The translations under genes and the position numbers were made by a program. The notes below the pieces were generated by a model. That model saw only the letters and a program-made list of their open reading frames with translations, was not told the origin of the DNA and made no database searches. Of a DNA stretch of 64,000 nt, positions 7,137 through 16,379 are shown in pieces. Position 1 is the stretch's first letter; every line of letters begins with the position of its first letter. Origin of the DNA: Clostridia bacterium (GTDB taxonomy: Bacteria; Bacillota; Clostridia; Christensenellales; Borkfalkiaceae); contig JAQYLE010000017.1 in NCBI GenBank assembly GCA_028720205.1, forward strand, positions 1 to 64,000. Direction: 5' to 3'.

Positions 7137-8324
7137 TTATTTTTCTTTTTCAGGTAAAGAAGAAAAATCGAACACGGAAGAAGAATCGAAAACGTTTTCC
7201 TGTCGGACGGGTTTCTGATTTTCCTCCTGCCGTTTCTCGCTTTGTTTTTCGGAACGCGGCGTTTCAACCGCGCGGCGGACGGCTTTCTGAGCGGTATTCG
7301 CAGGGCGTTCGCCGTGCGGATCGCGGCGTTCCCGGGGGGCTTCGGCTTGTTTATCTTTGGCGTTTTTTTCGCGACGTTGTCCCTCTTTTTGCTTGCCGGC
7401 GCTCTGTCGTTGAGGATTGTTTTTTTCTTCCGCAGGCTTCGTTTCGTCGGATTCTTCCGAATCGGGAAGAAAATCTTCCTCTTCGGCGGCAGACGTCGCC
7501 TGTTCCTGCTGTTTTTTAAATTGTAACGCCGAAACGGGATAATCGCGGTAAGCGATATTCCCGGCGTTGTCGCTTAAACGGAGTTTTACCTCCATTTTCA
7601 ACATATTTACCGATACAACCGTGCCTGAGCCGTCGGGAGAGGTGGCGGCGGAACCGATTTTCGGCACTTTTTTAAAAGCCTCGGCATAATACTCGCTTTC
7701 GTAACTTAAACAGCACATCAATCTGCCGCAAAGCCCGCTGATTTTTCCCGGATTTAAAGAAAGTCCCTGCGTTTTCGCCATTTTTATGGTTACCTTTTTA
7801 AATTCCGGCATATTTCCCGCGCAACAGCAGACTCTGCCGCAAGGGGCGAGACCGCCGAGATATTTGGTTTCGTCGCGCGTGCCCACTTGCCTCAGTTCGA
7901 TGCGGCTATGGAAATGCGCGGCGAGATTGCGCACCAATTCCCGAAAATCAACCCTGCCGGCAGACGTGAAATAGAACACGATTTTCGAGCCGTCGAACGC
8001 GTATTCGCAGTCCACCAACTTCATATCGAGGTTTAATTCCAGAATTTTCTGTTTGCAGACAGCCATAGCGTCAGGCTTTTTTTCAAGGCAGGATTTGTAA
8101 AAGAGTTTGTCCTTTTCCGTTGCGATACGTACCACGCTTTTAAGAGGGGGCGTTATTTCATTCTCCGTCACTTGTTTTTCCGGATACGCCACCCACGCGA
8201 ATTCCAATCCTTTCGAAGTCTCTACGATTACGGGCATGTCGCGCGTATACGTTTCGCCTTCTTTCGGGGCGAAATAATACAGTTTTCCGCCGTTTTTAAA
8301 TTTGATTGCCACTACTTTTACCAT
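7137..8324 (-). CDS. ricT: PSP1-domain protein RicT (YaaT) with a charged C-terminal extension
   Basis: RicT (YaaT) belongs to the Ric complex that, in Bacillus, acts with RNase Y in mRNA maturation and affects sporulation and competence. The PSP1 core (residues ~1-235) contains the family cysteines in LGGLAPCGRVCCCAGNMPEF and SGLCGRLMCCLSYES, which bind an iron-sulfur cluster with partner proteins. After ~residue 265 comes a ~130-residue low-complexity tail rich in E, K, Q and R, absent from the Bacillus protein. ATG at 8324 has CAGGAAAAAAT upstream. The neighbour holB on the same strand matches the common holB-ricT order. Confidence 0.93.
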   Translation of the reverse strand: MVKVVAIKFKNGGKLYYFAPKEGETYTRDMPVIVETSKGLEFAWVAYPEKQVTENEITPPLKSVVRIATEKDKLFYKSCLEKKPDAMAVCKQKILELNLDMKLVDCEYAFDGSKIVFYFTSAGRVDFRELVRNLAAHFHSRIELRQVGTRDETKYLGGLAPCGRVCCCAGNMPEFKKVTIKMAKTQGLSLNPGKISGLCGRLMCCLSYESEYYAEAFKKVPKIGSAATSPDGSGTVVSVNMLKMEVKLRLSDNAGNIAYRDYPVSALQFKKQQEQATSAAEEEDFLPDSEESDETKPAEEKNNPQRQSAGKQKEGQRREKNAKDKQAEAPRERRDPHGERPANTAQKAVRRAVETPRSEKQSEKRQEENQKPVRQENVFDSSSVFDFSSLPEKEK

Positions 8325-8393
8325 ATTTTTTCCTGTAAAACATACGGGGTATGTCCGCGATGAACGCGTTTTTTATTTTAAAAGTAAAATATT

Positions 8394-9401
8394 TTAAGAA
8401 AGTTTTTCGTTCTGAATTTTTATTAAAGCAACTTCCAGAATCTGAGGAAAAACGCCGTTGAAATATAACTGCTTTTCGGCATCCGAAAGTATTTGCTGCG
8501 CTTTGAAAAGTCCTGCGACGGAAAACCCGGAAGCAAGGGCGGAAAGATCCGCCGGAGATAAAGGAGTCTGCGTTTTTTGAGCAACCGGATTCCGGCTTTT
8601 TGCGCCGTCGCCTTTCGTTTTAAAAATCAGCGCGTCGAAAAACACGATTTTCAAAAGAGACAGCAGTTCTTTTTTATATCGGGTTTCGCCCCATTGCCTG
8701 ACGAGCGCGGGCAGAGCCGGGGAAGAAGCGAAACAAAGCGTTTTTGCCGCCTGCAACAAATCCTGAAAACCCCCGCCCGTAGCCAGGTCGAACGCCTTAC
8801 CCGGAACGCCGCCGCTTAATCCGGCGCACAGCGCCGCGTTTTCTTGCGATATCCCCTCTGCGTTGCGCATAAGATACCCTTCGATTTCCGTATCGGAAAA
8901 GGGCGGGATTTCCGCTTTTTCCACGCGCGAAAGCACCGTGGGCAGCACGGAGAATTGAGAAGTGGCGCCAAGCAGAAAACACACGCTTTCCGGCGGCTCT
9001 TCCAACACTTTTAACAGTTTGTTCTGCGCTTCTTTCGTCGCCTGTGAAAAATCGCCGACGACGAACAGTTTCCGCGAACATTCCACGGGGCGCAGAGTAC
9101 ATTCTTCGATTACCGTTTCCGCGTTTTCCACCGAAAATTTCTTGCCTTCTTCGGGTAAGAACAGGCAGTCGGCAAACGATTCCCGTTCGATCAGCGCGGC
9201 GACGCGCGCCTGTTTCGCTCTTGTTTCCGCGGGCGAAGAAGCGGAAAAAACGCTTTCGTCGAAAAACAGCGGCGCAAACGTTTTTAAAGCGGCGCGCAGA
9301 TTTTTTGCGTCGGGAAACAACAGCAGATACGCATGCCGCAGTCGTCCTTTTCTTTCGGACAGAAACTTATATGCGGTTGTTTGCTGCAACAAAGTTTTCA
9401 T
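8394..9401 (-). CDS. holB: DNA polymerase III delta-prime subunit HolB
   Basis: Delta-prime is a clamp-loader subunit that helps load DnaN. The product (335 residues from the chosen ATG at 9401) has HAYLLLFPD at the start, QNKLLKVLEEPPESVCFLLG (residues ~120-140, typical sensor region with the EEPP motif) and LPTVLSRVEKAEIPPF. The Walker A motif is absent, as expected for delta-prime. An in-frame upstream start at 9461 was rejected because that stretch contains the promoter (9433-9461); the ATG at 9401 has CGGAGCGG in front. It ends 69 bases before ricT. Confidence 0.9.
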   Translation of the reverse strand: MKTLLQQTTAYKFLSERKGRLRHAYLLLFPDAKNLRAALKTFAPLFFDESVFSASSPAETRAKQARVAALIERESFADCLFLPEEGKKFSVENAETVIEECTLRPVECSRKLFVVGDFSQATKEAQNKLLKVLEEPPESVCFLLGATSQFSVLPTVLSRVEKAEIPPFSDTEIEGYLMRNAEGISQENAALCAGLSGGVPGKAFDLATGGGFQDLLQAAKTLCFASSPALPALVRQWGETRYKKELLSLLKIVFFDALIFKTKGDGAKSRNPVAQKTQTPLSPADLSALASGFSVAGLFKAQQILSDAEKQLYFNGVFPQILEVALIKIQNEKLS

Positions 9402-9432
9402 AAAACGCCGCTCCGTTTTTTCCTGCGCGATT

Positions 9433-9461
9433 ATTATACCACGAAACGCCGTAAAATGCAA
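9433..9461 (-). promoter_or_regulatory. Sigma-A promoter of holB-ricT
   Basis: Minus strand TTGCAT, 17 bases, TATAAT with TGG before the -10. The same TTGCAT/TGG pattern precedes both tRNA promoters in this window. Confidence 0.75.
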
Positions 9462-9553
9462 GCGGAAATTTTATAAGAGTCCGATTCACGGCGAAACAGC
9501 CGGAAAAATTTTAAGAAAAGCCGATAAATGCGGAAAAAATTCTATATATTTTC

Positions 9554-9582
9554 TTGCTATTTATCGATTTATATGGTATTAT
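9554..9582 (+). promoter_or_regulatory. Sigma-A promoter of the REC-GGDEF-EAL hub gene
   Basis: TTGCTA, 17 bases, TATTAT with ATGG before the -10, giving a ~105-base leader to the ATG at 9693. Confidence 0.6.
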
Positions 9583-9692
9583 AAACGTAGAAAAAAATCG
9601 CTTTTCGGTTATGATTTTCGGCTAAATTTTTATACTTATCCGTTTAAGTATTGCGTCGCTGACCTCGGCATATAAAAGGGGCGTGGAAATTT

Positions 9693-12272
9693 ATGAAAAA
9701 GAAAGAAATTCTGATTGTGGACGACAATGCCATAAACCGCGAGGCGCTGTTTAAAATTCTTCGGGAAAAATACAGCGTATTGCAGGCGGAAAACGGCGCC
9801 GAGGCGCTGGAACTGTTAAAAAAGAAGGAAGGAATTTCTCTCATTCTTTTAGACGTGACGATGCCCGTAACGAACGGTTACGCCTTTTTAGACAAGTTGA
9901 TGGAAGATAAAGAACTTTCTCTTATCCCCGTCATCGTGCTTACCCAGAGCGGCGGCGAGGAGGACGAAGTTGCCGCGCTTACGCACGGCGCAACCGATTT
10001 CGTGCCCAAACCCTACCGCCCGCAGGTAATGCTGCACCGCGTGGAAAACATCATTAAACTGCGCGAAACCGCCGCAATGGTCAATCAACTGCGGTACGAC
10101 AGGCTTACGGGAATTTACAACAAAGAGTATTTCTTTGAAAAAGTGCAGGATAAATTGCAGGAAAACCCCGACAAGGAGTACTGCATAGTCTGTTCCAATA
10201 TCGAAAATTTCAAACTGTTCAACGACGTTTACGGCGTTGACGCAGGCGACGAACTGTTAAAGGACGTTGCCCGCATTATGCTTGACATGGTGGGAAAAGG
10301 CGGCGTGTGCGGTCGCTTTTCGGCGGATAGGTTCGTCTGCCTTCAGGAAAAAGAAAGAGAAAAAACGGACAGAAGCAATTTCGGCAAATTCCACGCAAAA
10401 ATAACGCCCGACATGAAAAAAGTGACGATGCGCTGGGGTATTTACGACGTTACCGATCGTTCGGTTTCCGTGGAAAAGATGTGCGACCGCGCCATGCTTG
10501 CCGTAAACAGCATAAAAGGCACGTACAATCAGTATTTCGCCGTTTACGACGACGTTCTGCGCGGAAAACTTCTCCGGGAAAAGGCGATTACCGACGCGAT
10601 GGAAAACGCCTTGGCGGAAAATCAGTTCGTCGTTTATTTTCAACCGAAATACAGCCTGAGCGACGATTCCATGGCGGGCGCCGAGGCGTTGGTGCGTTGG
10701 ATACACCCCGTATGGGGTATCGTTCCGCCGAACGATTTTATTCCTCTGTTCGAAAAGAACGGCTTTATCTCCCGTCTGGACAAGTTCGTGTGGGAACGAT
10801 CGTGCGCGTTTCTCCGCGGCCGCAAGGAAAAGGGAAAGACGATTGTGCCCGTATCGGTAAATGTTTCGCGCGTGGATATATACCGTTTGAATTTAGAAGA
10901 AGTTTTTCCGGCGCTGATGGAAAAATACGGGCTCGACCCCTCGTATCTGCACCTGGAAATTACCGAAGGCGCCTGTTCGGAAAATCAGGAGGAGATAATC
11001 GCTACCGTCAACAATCTGCGTAAGTTGGGTTTCGATATAGAAATGGACGATTTCGGCAGCGGATATTCGTCGCTGAGTATGATCAGCAAAATGAAGTTGG
11101 ACGCATTGAAACTGGATATGAAGTTCGTTCGCAACGAAACCGCAAAACCTTTCGATCACAGCATTTTAAGCGACGTTGTAAATATGGCGCACCGATTGAA
11201 TCTGCGCGTAGTGGCGGAAGGCGTGGAAACGCGCGGGCAGATAAGGCGCTTGCAGGCGGTCGGCTGCGATTACGCGCAGGGATATTTCTTTTCCAAGCCC
11301 CTGCCTGCAGGCGAATTTGAACGGCTGCTCGACGTGCAACGGAAGAAAGAAGTTGTTTCGCGCGTAACTCACCCGTCGCAGGATATTGAAATATACAGCG
11401 TGTTGATCGCCGACGAGGACGACGGATTCCGCGAAAAAGTCAGCCGCGCGTTCGAGGGCGAATTCAACGCGATACAGGTTAGCGACGCGCAAAGCGCGAC
11501 GGACGCCGTGAATCGATACGGCGAAGGCATCGCCGCCGTTATTTTAAGCATGACGCTGCCCGACGACGGCGCGGAAAAGACGATGCGTTTTTTAAGGCGC
11601 GAATCGGGCTTCTGGCGGATTCCCGTACTTGCAACCGTTCCGACAAGCGAAAATAAAAAGGCGATGACGTTGGCGCTGGAAGCGGACGATTTCTTATGCA
11701 AGCGGCACCCCGTATTCGACCTGCGCAAAAAAGCGCAACGCCTTGCGGACGAAGCGGTAATGCACAGACAGATGAATTTTCTGCTTAATCAGGCGCATCA
11801 CGATTATACTACCGGGCTGTTGAACCGCCGCGGACTTGACGCGGCGATGGAAACGTTGCGCAGGGAAAACGGTACTTTCGCGCTCTGTATTTTCGATCTG
11901 GATAATCTGAAATCGGTAAACGATACTTACGGGCACGAGGAGGGCGACCGTATGATAGAGGCGTTTACGAATCTGCTGAAACGAAACATCCGCAGCGACG
12001 ATATAGCGGGGCGTTACGGCGGCGACGAATTCGTTGTAATTTTCAGGGGAACGGACGAAGAGACGGCGGTGAAGAGAGTAAACGAAATCTGCGAAAAATG
12101 CCGCGCATGCGTTATAGCGCAAAACATTCCGATGTCGTGCTCCGGCGGGATTGCGGTGTGCGAACAAGGCGACGCGCCTTCCGTCGCCTATATCGAGCGC
12201 GCCGACGAGGCGTTGTATCGTGCTAAGCGCGAAAACAAGGGGTTCTGCTGCGTCTGGAAACGACAGGCATAA
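9693..12272 (+). CDS. REC-GGDEF-EAL-REC-GGDEF cyclic-di-GMP hub protein
   Basis: An 859-residue cytoplasmic protein joining two receivers, two GGDEF domains and one EAL domain. REC1 (residues ~5-125) has the acidic pair D10/D11, phospho-acceptor D54 and K106. GGDEF1 (~137-285) is degenerate: the active site reads SADRF (210-214), so it cannot make c-di-GMP but may bind GTP. EAL (~300-550) has EAL at 331-333, VSVNVS, EITEGA, MDDFGSGYSSL and EGVET, so phosphodiesterase activity is plausible. REC2 (~567-690) lacks a clear canonical aspartate. GGDEF2 (~700-859) has an intact GGDEF at 776-780 preceded by an RSDD inhibitory-site motif. It therefore probably both makes and degrades c-di-GMP under phosphorelay control; the kinase is not nearby. 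It is single-cistron, with its own promoter and terminator. Confidence 0.92.
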   Translation: MKKKEILIVDDNAINREALFKILREKYSVLQAENGAEALELLKKKEGISLILLDVTMPVTNGYAFLDKLMEDKELSLIPVIVLTQSGGEEDEVAALTHGATDFVPKPYRPQVMLHRVENIIKLRETAAMVNQLRYDRLTGIYNKEYFFEKVQDKLQENPDKEYCIVCSNIENFKLFNDVYGVDAGDELLKDVARIMLDMVGKGGVCGRFSADRFVCLQEKEREKTDRSNFGKFHAKITPDMKKVTMRWGIYDVTDRSVSVEKMCDRAMLAVNSIKGTYNQYFAVYDDVLRGKLLREKAITDAMENALAENQFVVYFQPKYSLSDDSMAGAEALVRWIHPVWGIVPPNDFIPLFEKNGFISRLDKFVWERSCAFLRGRKEKGKTIVPVSVNVSRVDIYRLNLEEVFPALMEKYGLDPSYLHLEITEGACSENQEEIIATVNNLRKLGFDIEMDDFGSGYSSLSMISKMKLDALKLDMKFVRNETAKPFDHSILSDVVNMAHRLNLRVVAEGVETRGQIRRLQAVGCDYAQGYFFSKPLPAGEFERLLDVQRKKEVVSRVTHPSQDIEIYSVLIADEDDGFREKVSRAFEGEFNAIQVSDAQSATDAVNRYGEGIAAVILSMTLPDDGAEKTMRFLRRESGFWRIPVLATVPTSENKKAMTLALEADDFLCKRHPVFDLRKKAQRLADEAVMHRQMNFLLNQAHHDYTTGLLNRRGLDAAMETLRRENGTFALCIFDLDNLKSVNDTYGHEEGDRMIEAFTNLLKRNIRSDDIAGRYGGDEFVVIFRGTDEETAVKRVNEICEKCRACVIAQNIPMSCSGGIAVCEQGDAPSVAYIERADEALYRAKRENKGFCCVWKRQA

Positions 12273-12320
12273 TCTTATCTCTTATCGGCGTTCCGTAAAT
12301 ATTTCGATATAAACGAAAAA

Positions 12321-12366
12321 AACGATACGAACCGGACCTTTCCGTTCCGGTTCGTATCGTTTATAT
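12321..12366 (+). terminator. Terminator after the c-di-GMP hub gene
   Basis: AACGATACGAACCGGA (12321-12336) pairs perfectly with TCCGGTTCGTATCGTT (12346-12361). The 16-bp stem with a 9-base loop is flanked by A-run and T-rich sequence, so it may also stop the tRNA transcript from the other strand. Confidence 0.8.
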
Positions 12367-12368
12367 GT

Positions 12369-12443
12369 TGGAGCGGGAAACGAGACTCGAACCCGCGACA
12401 TTCACCTTGGCAAGGTGACGCTCTACCACTGAGCTATTCCCGC
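12369..12443 (-). tRNA. tRNA-Gly (anticodon GCC), CCA encoded
   Basis: Read on the minus strand, the gene starts GCGGGAATAGCTCAGTGG, has the anticodon arm TCACC-TTGCCAA-GGTGA with anticodon GCC, the T-arm GCGGGTTCGAGTCTCGT and ends TTCCCGCTCCA. All four stems pair. It is identical along its full length to the second copy at 26341-26415. Its own promoter lies at 12461-12489. Confidence 0.97.
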
Positions 12444-12460
12444 GTCTCCGTTACCCGTAT

Positions 12461-12489
12461 ATCATACCACGGGCGCGCCGAAAATGCAA
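12461..12489 (-). promoter_or_regulatory. Sigma-A promoter of tRNA-Gly
   Basis: Minus strand TTGCAT, 17 bases, TATGAT with TGG before the -10. An AAAAAACG stretch precedes the -35 and could act as an UP-like element. Confidence 0.7.
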
Positions 12490-12654
12490 GCGTTTTTTAG
12501 TTATAATACAAAAAACGCAAGAAAATAAATGACAAAATCAAACTGATTTTTGAATACTTGCATATTTCTTCCTTTTTTCGCGCAATCTGTTATAAAAAGA
12601 TACCGTAAATATTACGGAGCGTTTTTCCGTTTAAAACGGAAGAAAGGAGAAAAC

Positions 12655-13200
12655 ATGAAAGCAACGGGCATTGTAAGAAGAATAGACGAATTGGGCAGAG
12701 TGGTAATTCCGAAGGAAATCAGGCGCACGCTGCGCATCAAAGAAGGCGACCCTTTGGAAATTTTTACCGACAGGGACGAATTGATGCTGAAAAAATATTC
12801 TCCGATCGCCACGATCGAGAAATTCAGCGAGGCGGCGGCTAAATCGCTGAACGAATTGAGCGGAAGGCTTTCCGTGGTGTGCGATACCGACGGAGTATTA
12901 TACGCTTTCGGCGAAGGAAAAAGAGATTTTTCGGGCAGAACGCTTTCGGAAGAGATGGATAAAATATTAAAATCGCGCAAAAGTTACGTTTCATCGCAGG
13001 CTGAGGGCGGGGATATGCTTTCCATGACGTCGGCGAGAGAAGAAGGCATTACCGCGCAGGTGATCGTTCCCGTCGTATCGGGCGGGGACTGTTTAGGCGC
13101 GGTGGCGGTGCTGGATAAAGAAGAGGGCGCGAGAATCGATCAGAACGTGGTGAATCTGGCGCGGTTAACCGCCGAAATTCTTGCCAACCAATTCGAATAA
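12655..13200 (+). CDS. spoVT: Stage V sporulation protein T (SpoVT)
   Basis: SpoVT is an AbrB-type transcription factor that tunes sigma-G-dependent genes in the developing spore. The 181-residue protein has the AbrB swapped-hairpin DNA-binding domain (residues 1-52, starting MKATGIVRRIDELGRVVIPK and EIRRTLRIKEGDPLEIF) and a GAF-like C-terminal domain (~60-180). The ATG at 12655 is chosen because GAAAGGAGA precedes it; a longer reading frame from 12550 has no ribosome site. The length equals Bacillus SpoVT. It stands alone between two unrelated genes. Its presence is one of several sporulation markers here. Confidence 0.93.
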   Translation: MKATGIVRRIDELGRVVIPKEIRRTLRIKEGDPLEIFTDRDELMLKKYSPIATIEKFSEAAAKSLNELSGRLSVVCDTDGVLYAFGEGKRDFSGRTLSEEMDKILKSRKSYVSSQAEGGDMLSMTSAREEGITAQVIVPVVSGGDCLGAVAVLDKEEGARIDQNVVNLARLTAEILANQFE

Positions 13201-13252
13201 AACGGGATAAACGGCGCAAGCAATTCCGAATCCCTTTTACAATAGCAGAACG

Positions 13253-13294
13253 GTCGCAAAAAACAACCGCCGGCGGAATCGTCCGTCGGCGGTT
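13253..13294 (-). terminator. Terminator of the tandem CvpA-like gene
   Basis: AACCGCCGGCGGA (13265-13277) pairs with TCCGTCGGCGGTT (13282-13294), a 13-bp stem with an ATCG loop. On the minus strand it is followed by GTTTTTTG, so it serves the 13323-14555 gene. Confidence 0.75.
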
Positions 13295-13322
13295 AAACGG
13301 CCGGTAGAACGGAAAGTAAAAA

Positions 13323-14555
13323 TCAAGCGACGGATTCTATGGCGTTTTTCGCGTTTTCGAGATAGGGAAGAATGCGCCCGTCGAACAGCGATTTCAGCGA
13401 GGCGTTCAGCGGCGAATTTTCGTTGAACAACGAGGAGAAAGAGAATTTGCCCCGAAACACCTCCAGGTAATCGAGCGAAAACATAATTGCCGCCACCGCC
13501 GCCACCGCCGCTACGGCAAGGGCAAACGTAAAGATAAAGCATATGCTGCCGTCGATTACGCGGATTATCCCCGCGCGGCGGATCGTACGGGTTATGGCTT
13601 TCAGCAGCGCGTTGAGAATTACGAAGATGAGTATGAAAACAAGCGTAAGGCTGAGTCCCGTGGCAAGTTTTGCGAATAACGGCGCTTTTGAAGTCAGAGA
13701 TTCCGGCAATTTCAGAAACAACTTTTCGAACCATGCCGTTACCACGTTGAGCGGCGCTAAAAAGGTCTTGGTTTTCGCCCACGAAGAAAACGGAAGAAAA
13801 AAGCCGAAACCGACGGCGGCTAACAGACCTAACGTCATAAAAACAGAACGGATTCCGTTTAAAGCGCCTGCCCGATACCCGCAGTAAGAAACCGAAAGGA
13901 TAAATAAAATCGCCACCGAATCGAGCGCATACGCCTTTAAATACGGCAAAAAAGAATCGTAAAACGCAGAATCGTACAAAAACGAAAGACGGTTATTATA
14001 AAGCGCGGGAACGTACGAACAGACGAACACCGCCAGCGCAAGGATAAAGGCGATAAACACGCTTACGTTCAGAACGCAAGCCACGCCGCCCGAAAGGCGG
14101 GAAAAAGCGTTGGGTTTCCAGCGCTTGTCTATTTTCTTCTGCTCTTTTTTCCGTTCTGTTTCGTTGCTTTTTCTGGAAAGCAAAACGCCGCTTTCCAGTT
14201 TTTTTATGGCGCTCGCCTTTACGATGGCGTCGATTGTTCCGAACACGATATTCACCGCAACCGTTGCCGCTAAAAATAAGCCGAAAGATAAAATCGCGCC
14301 CTGGATATCCGCGCCGAGCGCGTTGACGTAAGGGATTTTTCCGAGCGGAATTTTTCCCGCATATTTCTTAAAGACGAAAAAGAACAGCGCAATTACCGCG
14401 AGGAATTTAATCCATCTGCGGCTCGTGCGGTAAAACCCCTTTGCCACGCCGCAGAAAAAGGCAACGAGGAGGATCAGCGCGCCCGCGCCGATTACGATAT
14501 AATATAAATTTTCCGAGATGAATTGCATAACGCCCGAAAGCAAAGTCGTCGTCAT
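13323..14555 (-). CDS. Tandem CvpA-like membrane protein, unknown function
   Basis: A 410-residue multi-pass protein. It appears to contain two consecutive CvpA-like units. Each begins with a membrane segment ending in a G-x(2-3)-G-x2-R/Y turn (unit 1 ~20-60, FFCGVAKGFYRTSRRW; unit 2 ~215-255, YCGYRAGALNGIRSVFM) and ends with an amphipathic stretch followed by a long alanine/valine-rich membrane segment (unit 1 ~165-190, RLSGGVACVLNVSVFIAF; unit 2 ~345-375, VIDGSICFIFTFALAV). CvpA proteins affect secretion and envelope homeostasis, but their mechanism is unclear. The ATG at 14555 has AAGGAG upstream; a longer frame to 14624 is less likely. A single-unit CvpA paralogue is at 27637. The assignment rests on pattern, not close similarity. 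Confidence 0.6.
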   Translation of the reverse strand: MTTTLLSGVMQFISENLYYIVIGAGALILLVAFFCGVAKGFYRTSRRWIKFLAVIALFFFVFKKYAGKIPLGKIPYVNALGADIQGAILSFGLFLAATVAVNIVFGTIDAIVKASAIKKLESGVLLSRKSNETERKKEQKKIDKRWKPNAFSRLSGGVACVLNVSVFIAFILALAVFVCSYVPALYNNRLSFLYDSAFYDSFLPYLKAYALDSVAILFILSVSYCGYRAGALNGIRSVFMTLGLLAAVGFGFFLPFSSWAKTKTFLAPLNVVTAWFEKLFLKLPESLTSKAPLFAKLATGLSLTLVFILIFVILNALLKAITRTIRRAGIIRVIDGSICFIFTFALAVAAVAAVAAIMFSLDYLEVFRGKFSFSSLFNENSPLNASLKSLFDGRILPYLENAKNAIESVA

Positions 14556-14661
14556 TTTTTTCTCCTTACACGTTACCGGTTTCGTCAGAAAGGCGCGCTT
14601 TCGACAGAGGCGGACGCTTAACATACGCTCTATCTATCGAGTGCGGCGGCCGACGGAAAGA

Positions 14662-16302
14662 TTATTTGTTGTAATTATCTTTTAACGAAACGATTTCCGA
14701 AAGCACGAGTCTGCCGTGTTCGTCCGTACATTTTTTAAAATACCCCACGCGCATCAACTGAAACGCCGTATCGTCTTTCGCCTCGGCAAGATACGGTTCG
14801 GCTTTCCCGTAAAAAATCGTCTCGCTTTGTTCGTTCATGCGTTCCGAAAAATCCTGCCCCGGATACGCCGCGTCTTTCAGCAGATAACCGTAGCGCCGTA
14901 TTTCCGCGTCAACGCCCGTTTTTGCGTTTACCCACTGAATCGTACCTTTCACTTTAATGCCGCTGGTATCGTGCGAAGAGCGGCTTTCCGGCACGTACGT
15001 GCAACGCAGTTCTTTCACCTTGCCGTCGCTATCGGTAATTACCTCGTCGCAGCGGATAATATACGCGTTTTTCAAACGCACGTAGCCGCCTTGTTTCAGC
15101 CGTTGATATTTAGGCGGCGGATCAAGCGAAAAATCGCTTTCGTCAATGTATAATTCATTGGAAAACGCCGTTTTTCTTACGCCCAGTTCCTCTTTTAACG
15201 GGTGGCGCGGAAATTCCAGTTCCTCTTCGCCCTCGTAATTGGTCAGTACCACTTTCAAAGGACTGATCACCGCCATGGCGCGCTCGGCGTTTTCGTTTAA
15301 ATTGTCGCGGATACACGATTCGAGATATCCGGATTCGCACACCGAATTGGCCTTTACTATACCCGCCTTTTCGCAGAACGAAAGAAGCGCCTCGGGCGGC
15401 ACGCCGCGGTTTCTTAAGCCCGCGATCGTGGGCATTCTGGGGTCGTCCCAACCGTGCACAAAGTTATCTTCCACCAGTTTTTTCAAATAGCGTTTGCTCA
15501 TCACCGTATTGGTGACGGCAAGCCGCGCGAATTCTATCTGGCGGGGTTTGGGCGAAAAGCCGAGTTGTATGCCCACCCAATCGTATAAGGGGCGGTGATC
15601 TTCGAATTCCAGCGTGCATAACGAATGCGTTACGCCTTGAAGATAGTCGCAGATGGGGTGCGCGTAATCGTACATGGGATAAATGCACCATTTATCCCCC
15701 GTTCTGTGGTGCGTACAGTGCAGAATCCGGTAAATCACGGGGTCGCGCATGTTCATGTTGGGCGAGGCCATGTCGATTTTTGCGCGCAGGCATTTTTCCC
15801 CGTCCGCGTATTTTCCCGCTCTCATTTCGCGGAACAGTTTCAGGTTCTCTTCCGCGCTGCGGTTTTTATACGGGCTTTCTGTTCCCGGCTGCGTAAGCGT
15901 GCCGCGCGTGGCGCTGATTTCTTCGGGCGAAAGGTCGTCGACAAACGCCTTTCCTTCCGTAATCAGGCGTTCGGCGTAAGCGTAAATCGTATCGAAAAAG
16001 TCGGAAGCGTACACTTCTTTCGCCCAATCGTAACCGATCCAGTGAATGTCGCGCCTGATGGCGTCGACGAATTCGGTCTTTTCTTTGGAAGGGTTGGTAT
16101 CGTCGAAAAAGAGGTTGCATTTTCCGCCGTACTTTTGCGCCGTGCCGAAATTCACAAGCATGCTCTTCACGTGCCCGATGTGCAGATAGCCGTTGGGTTC
16201 GGGGGGAAAGCGGGTCTGAATTTCGGTTACTTTTCCGCTTTCGATATCTTCGTTGATGATCTGTTCGATAAAATTCGTCGCTTCTTTCAGTGGTTCCGCC
16301 AT
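14662..16302 (-). CDS. glnS: Glutaminyl-tRNA synthetase
   Basis: GlnRS charges tRNA-Gln directly with glutamine. The 546-residue class I enzyme has RFPPEPNGYLHIGH (residues ~31-44, HIGH signature), FDDTNPSKE, CIYPMYDYAHPICD, LEFEDHRPLYDW and VMSKRYL, the KMSKS equivalent. The C-terminal anticodon-binding beta-barrels follow. GlnRS in Clostridia is patchy, since many use GatCAB instead; its presence fits a lineage with direct glutaminylation. ATG at 16302 follows GAAAGAGGAAAGAATC; promoter at 16380-16408. Confidence 0.96.
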   Translation of the reverse strand: MAEPLKEATNFIEQIINEDIESGKVTEIQTRFPPEPNGYLHIGHVKSMLVNFGTAQKYGGKCNLFFDDTNPSKEKTEFVDAIRRDIHWIGYDWAKEVYASDFFDTIYAYAERLITEGKAFVDDLSPEEISATRGTLTQPGTESPYKNRSAEENLKLFREMRAGKYADGEKCLRAKIDMASPNMNMRDPVIYRILHCTHHRTGDKWCIYPMYDYAHPICDYLQGVTHSLCTLEFEDHRPLYDWVGIQLGFSPKPRQIEFARLAVTNTVMSKRYLKKLVEDNFVHGWDDPRMPTIAGLRNRGVPPEALLSFCEKAGIVKANSVCESGYLESCIRDNLNENAERAMAVISPLKVVLTNYEGEEELEFPRHPLKEELGVRKTAFSNELYIDESDFSLDPPPKYQRLKQGGYVRLKNAYIIRCDEVITDSDGKVKELRCTYVPESRSSHDTSGIKVKGTIQWVNAKTGVDAEIRRYGYLLKDAAYPGQDFSERMNEQSETIFYGKAEPYLAEAKDDTAFQLMRVGYFKKCTDEHGRLVLSEIVSLKDNYNK

Positions 16303-16379
16303 GATTCTTTCCTCTTTCTTCGGTAAGTCGATTGTATTTTGTACGCCAAAACTACCGCATAAAATTACGGCTTATCATC

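Noticed and set aside
9402-9461. Upstream in-frame start for holB
   Set aside because: The extension covers a good promoter (9433-9461) and lacks a ribosome site, while the ATG at 9401 has one.
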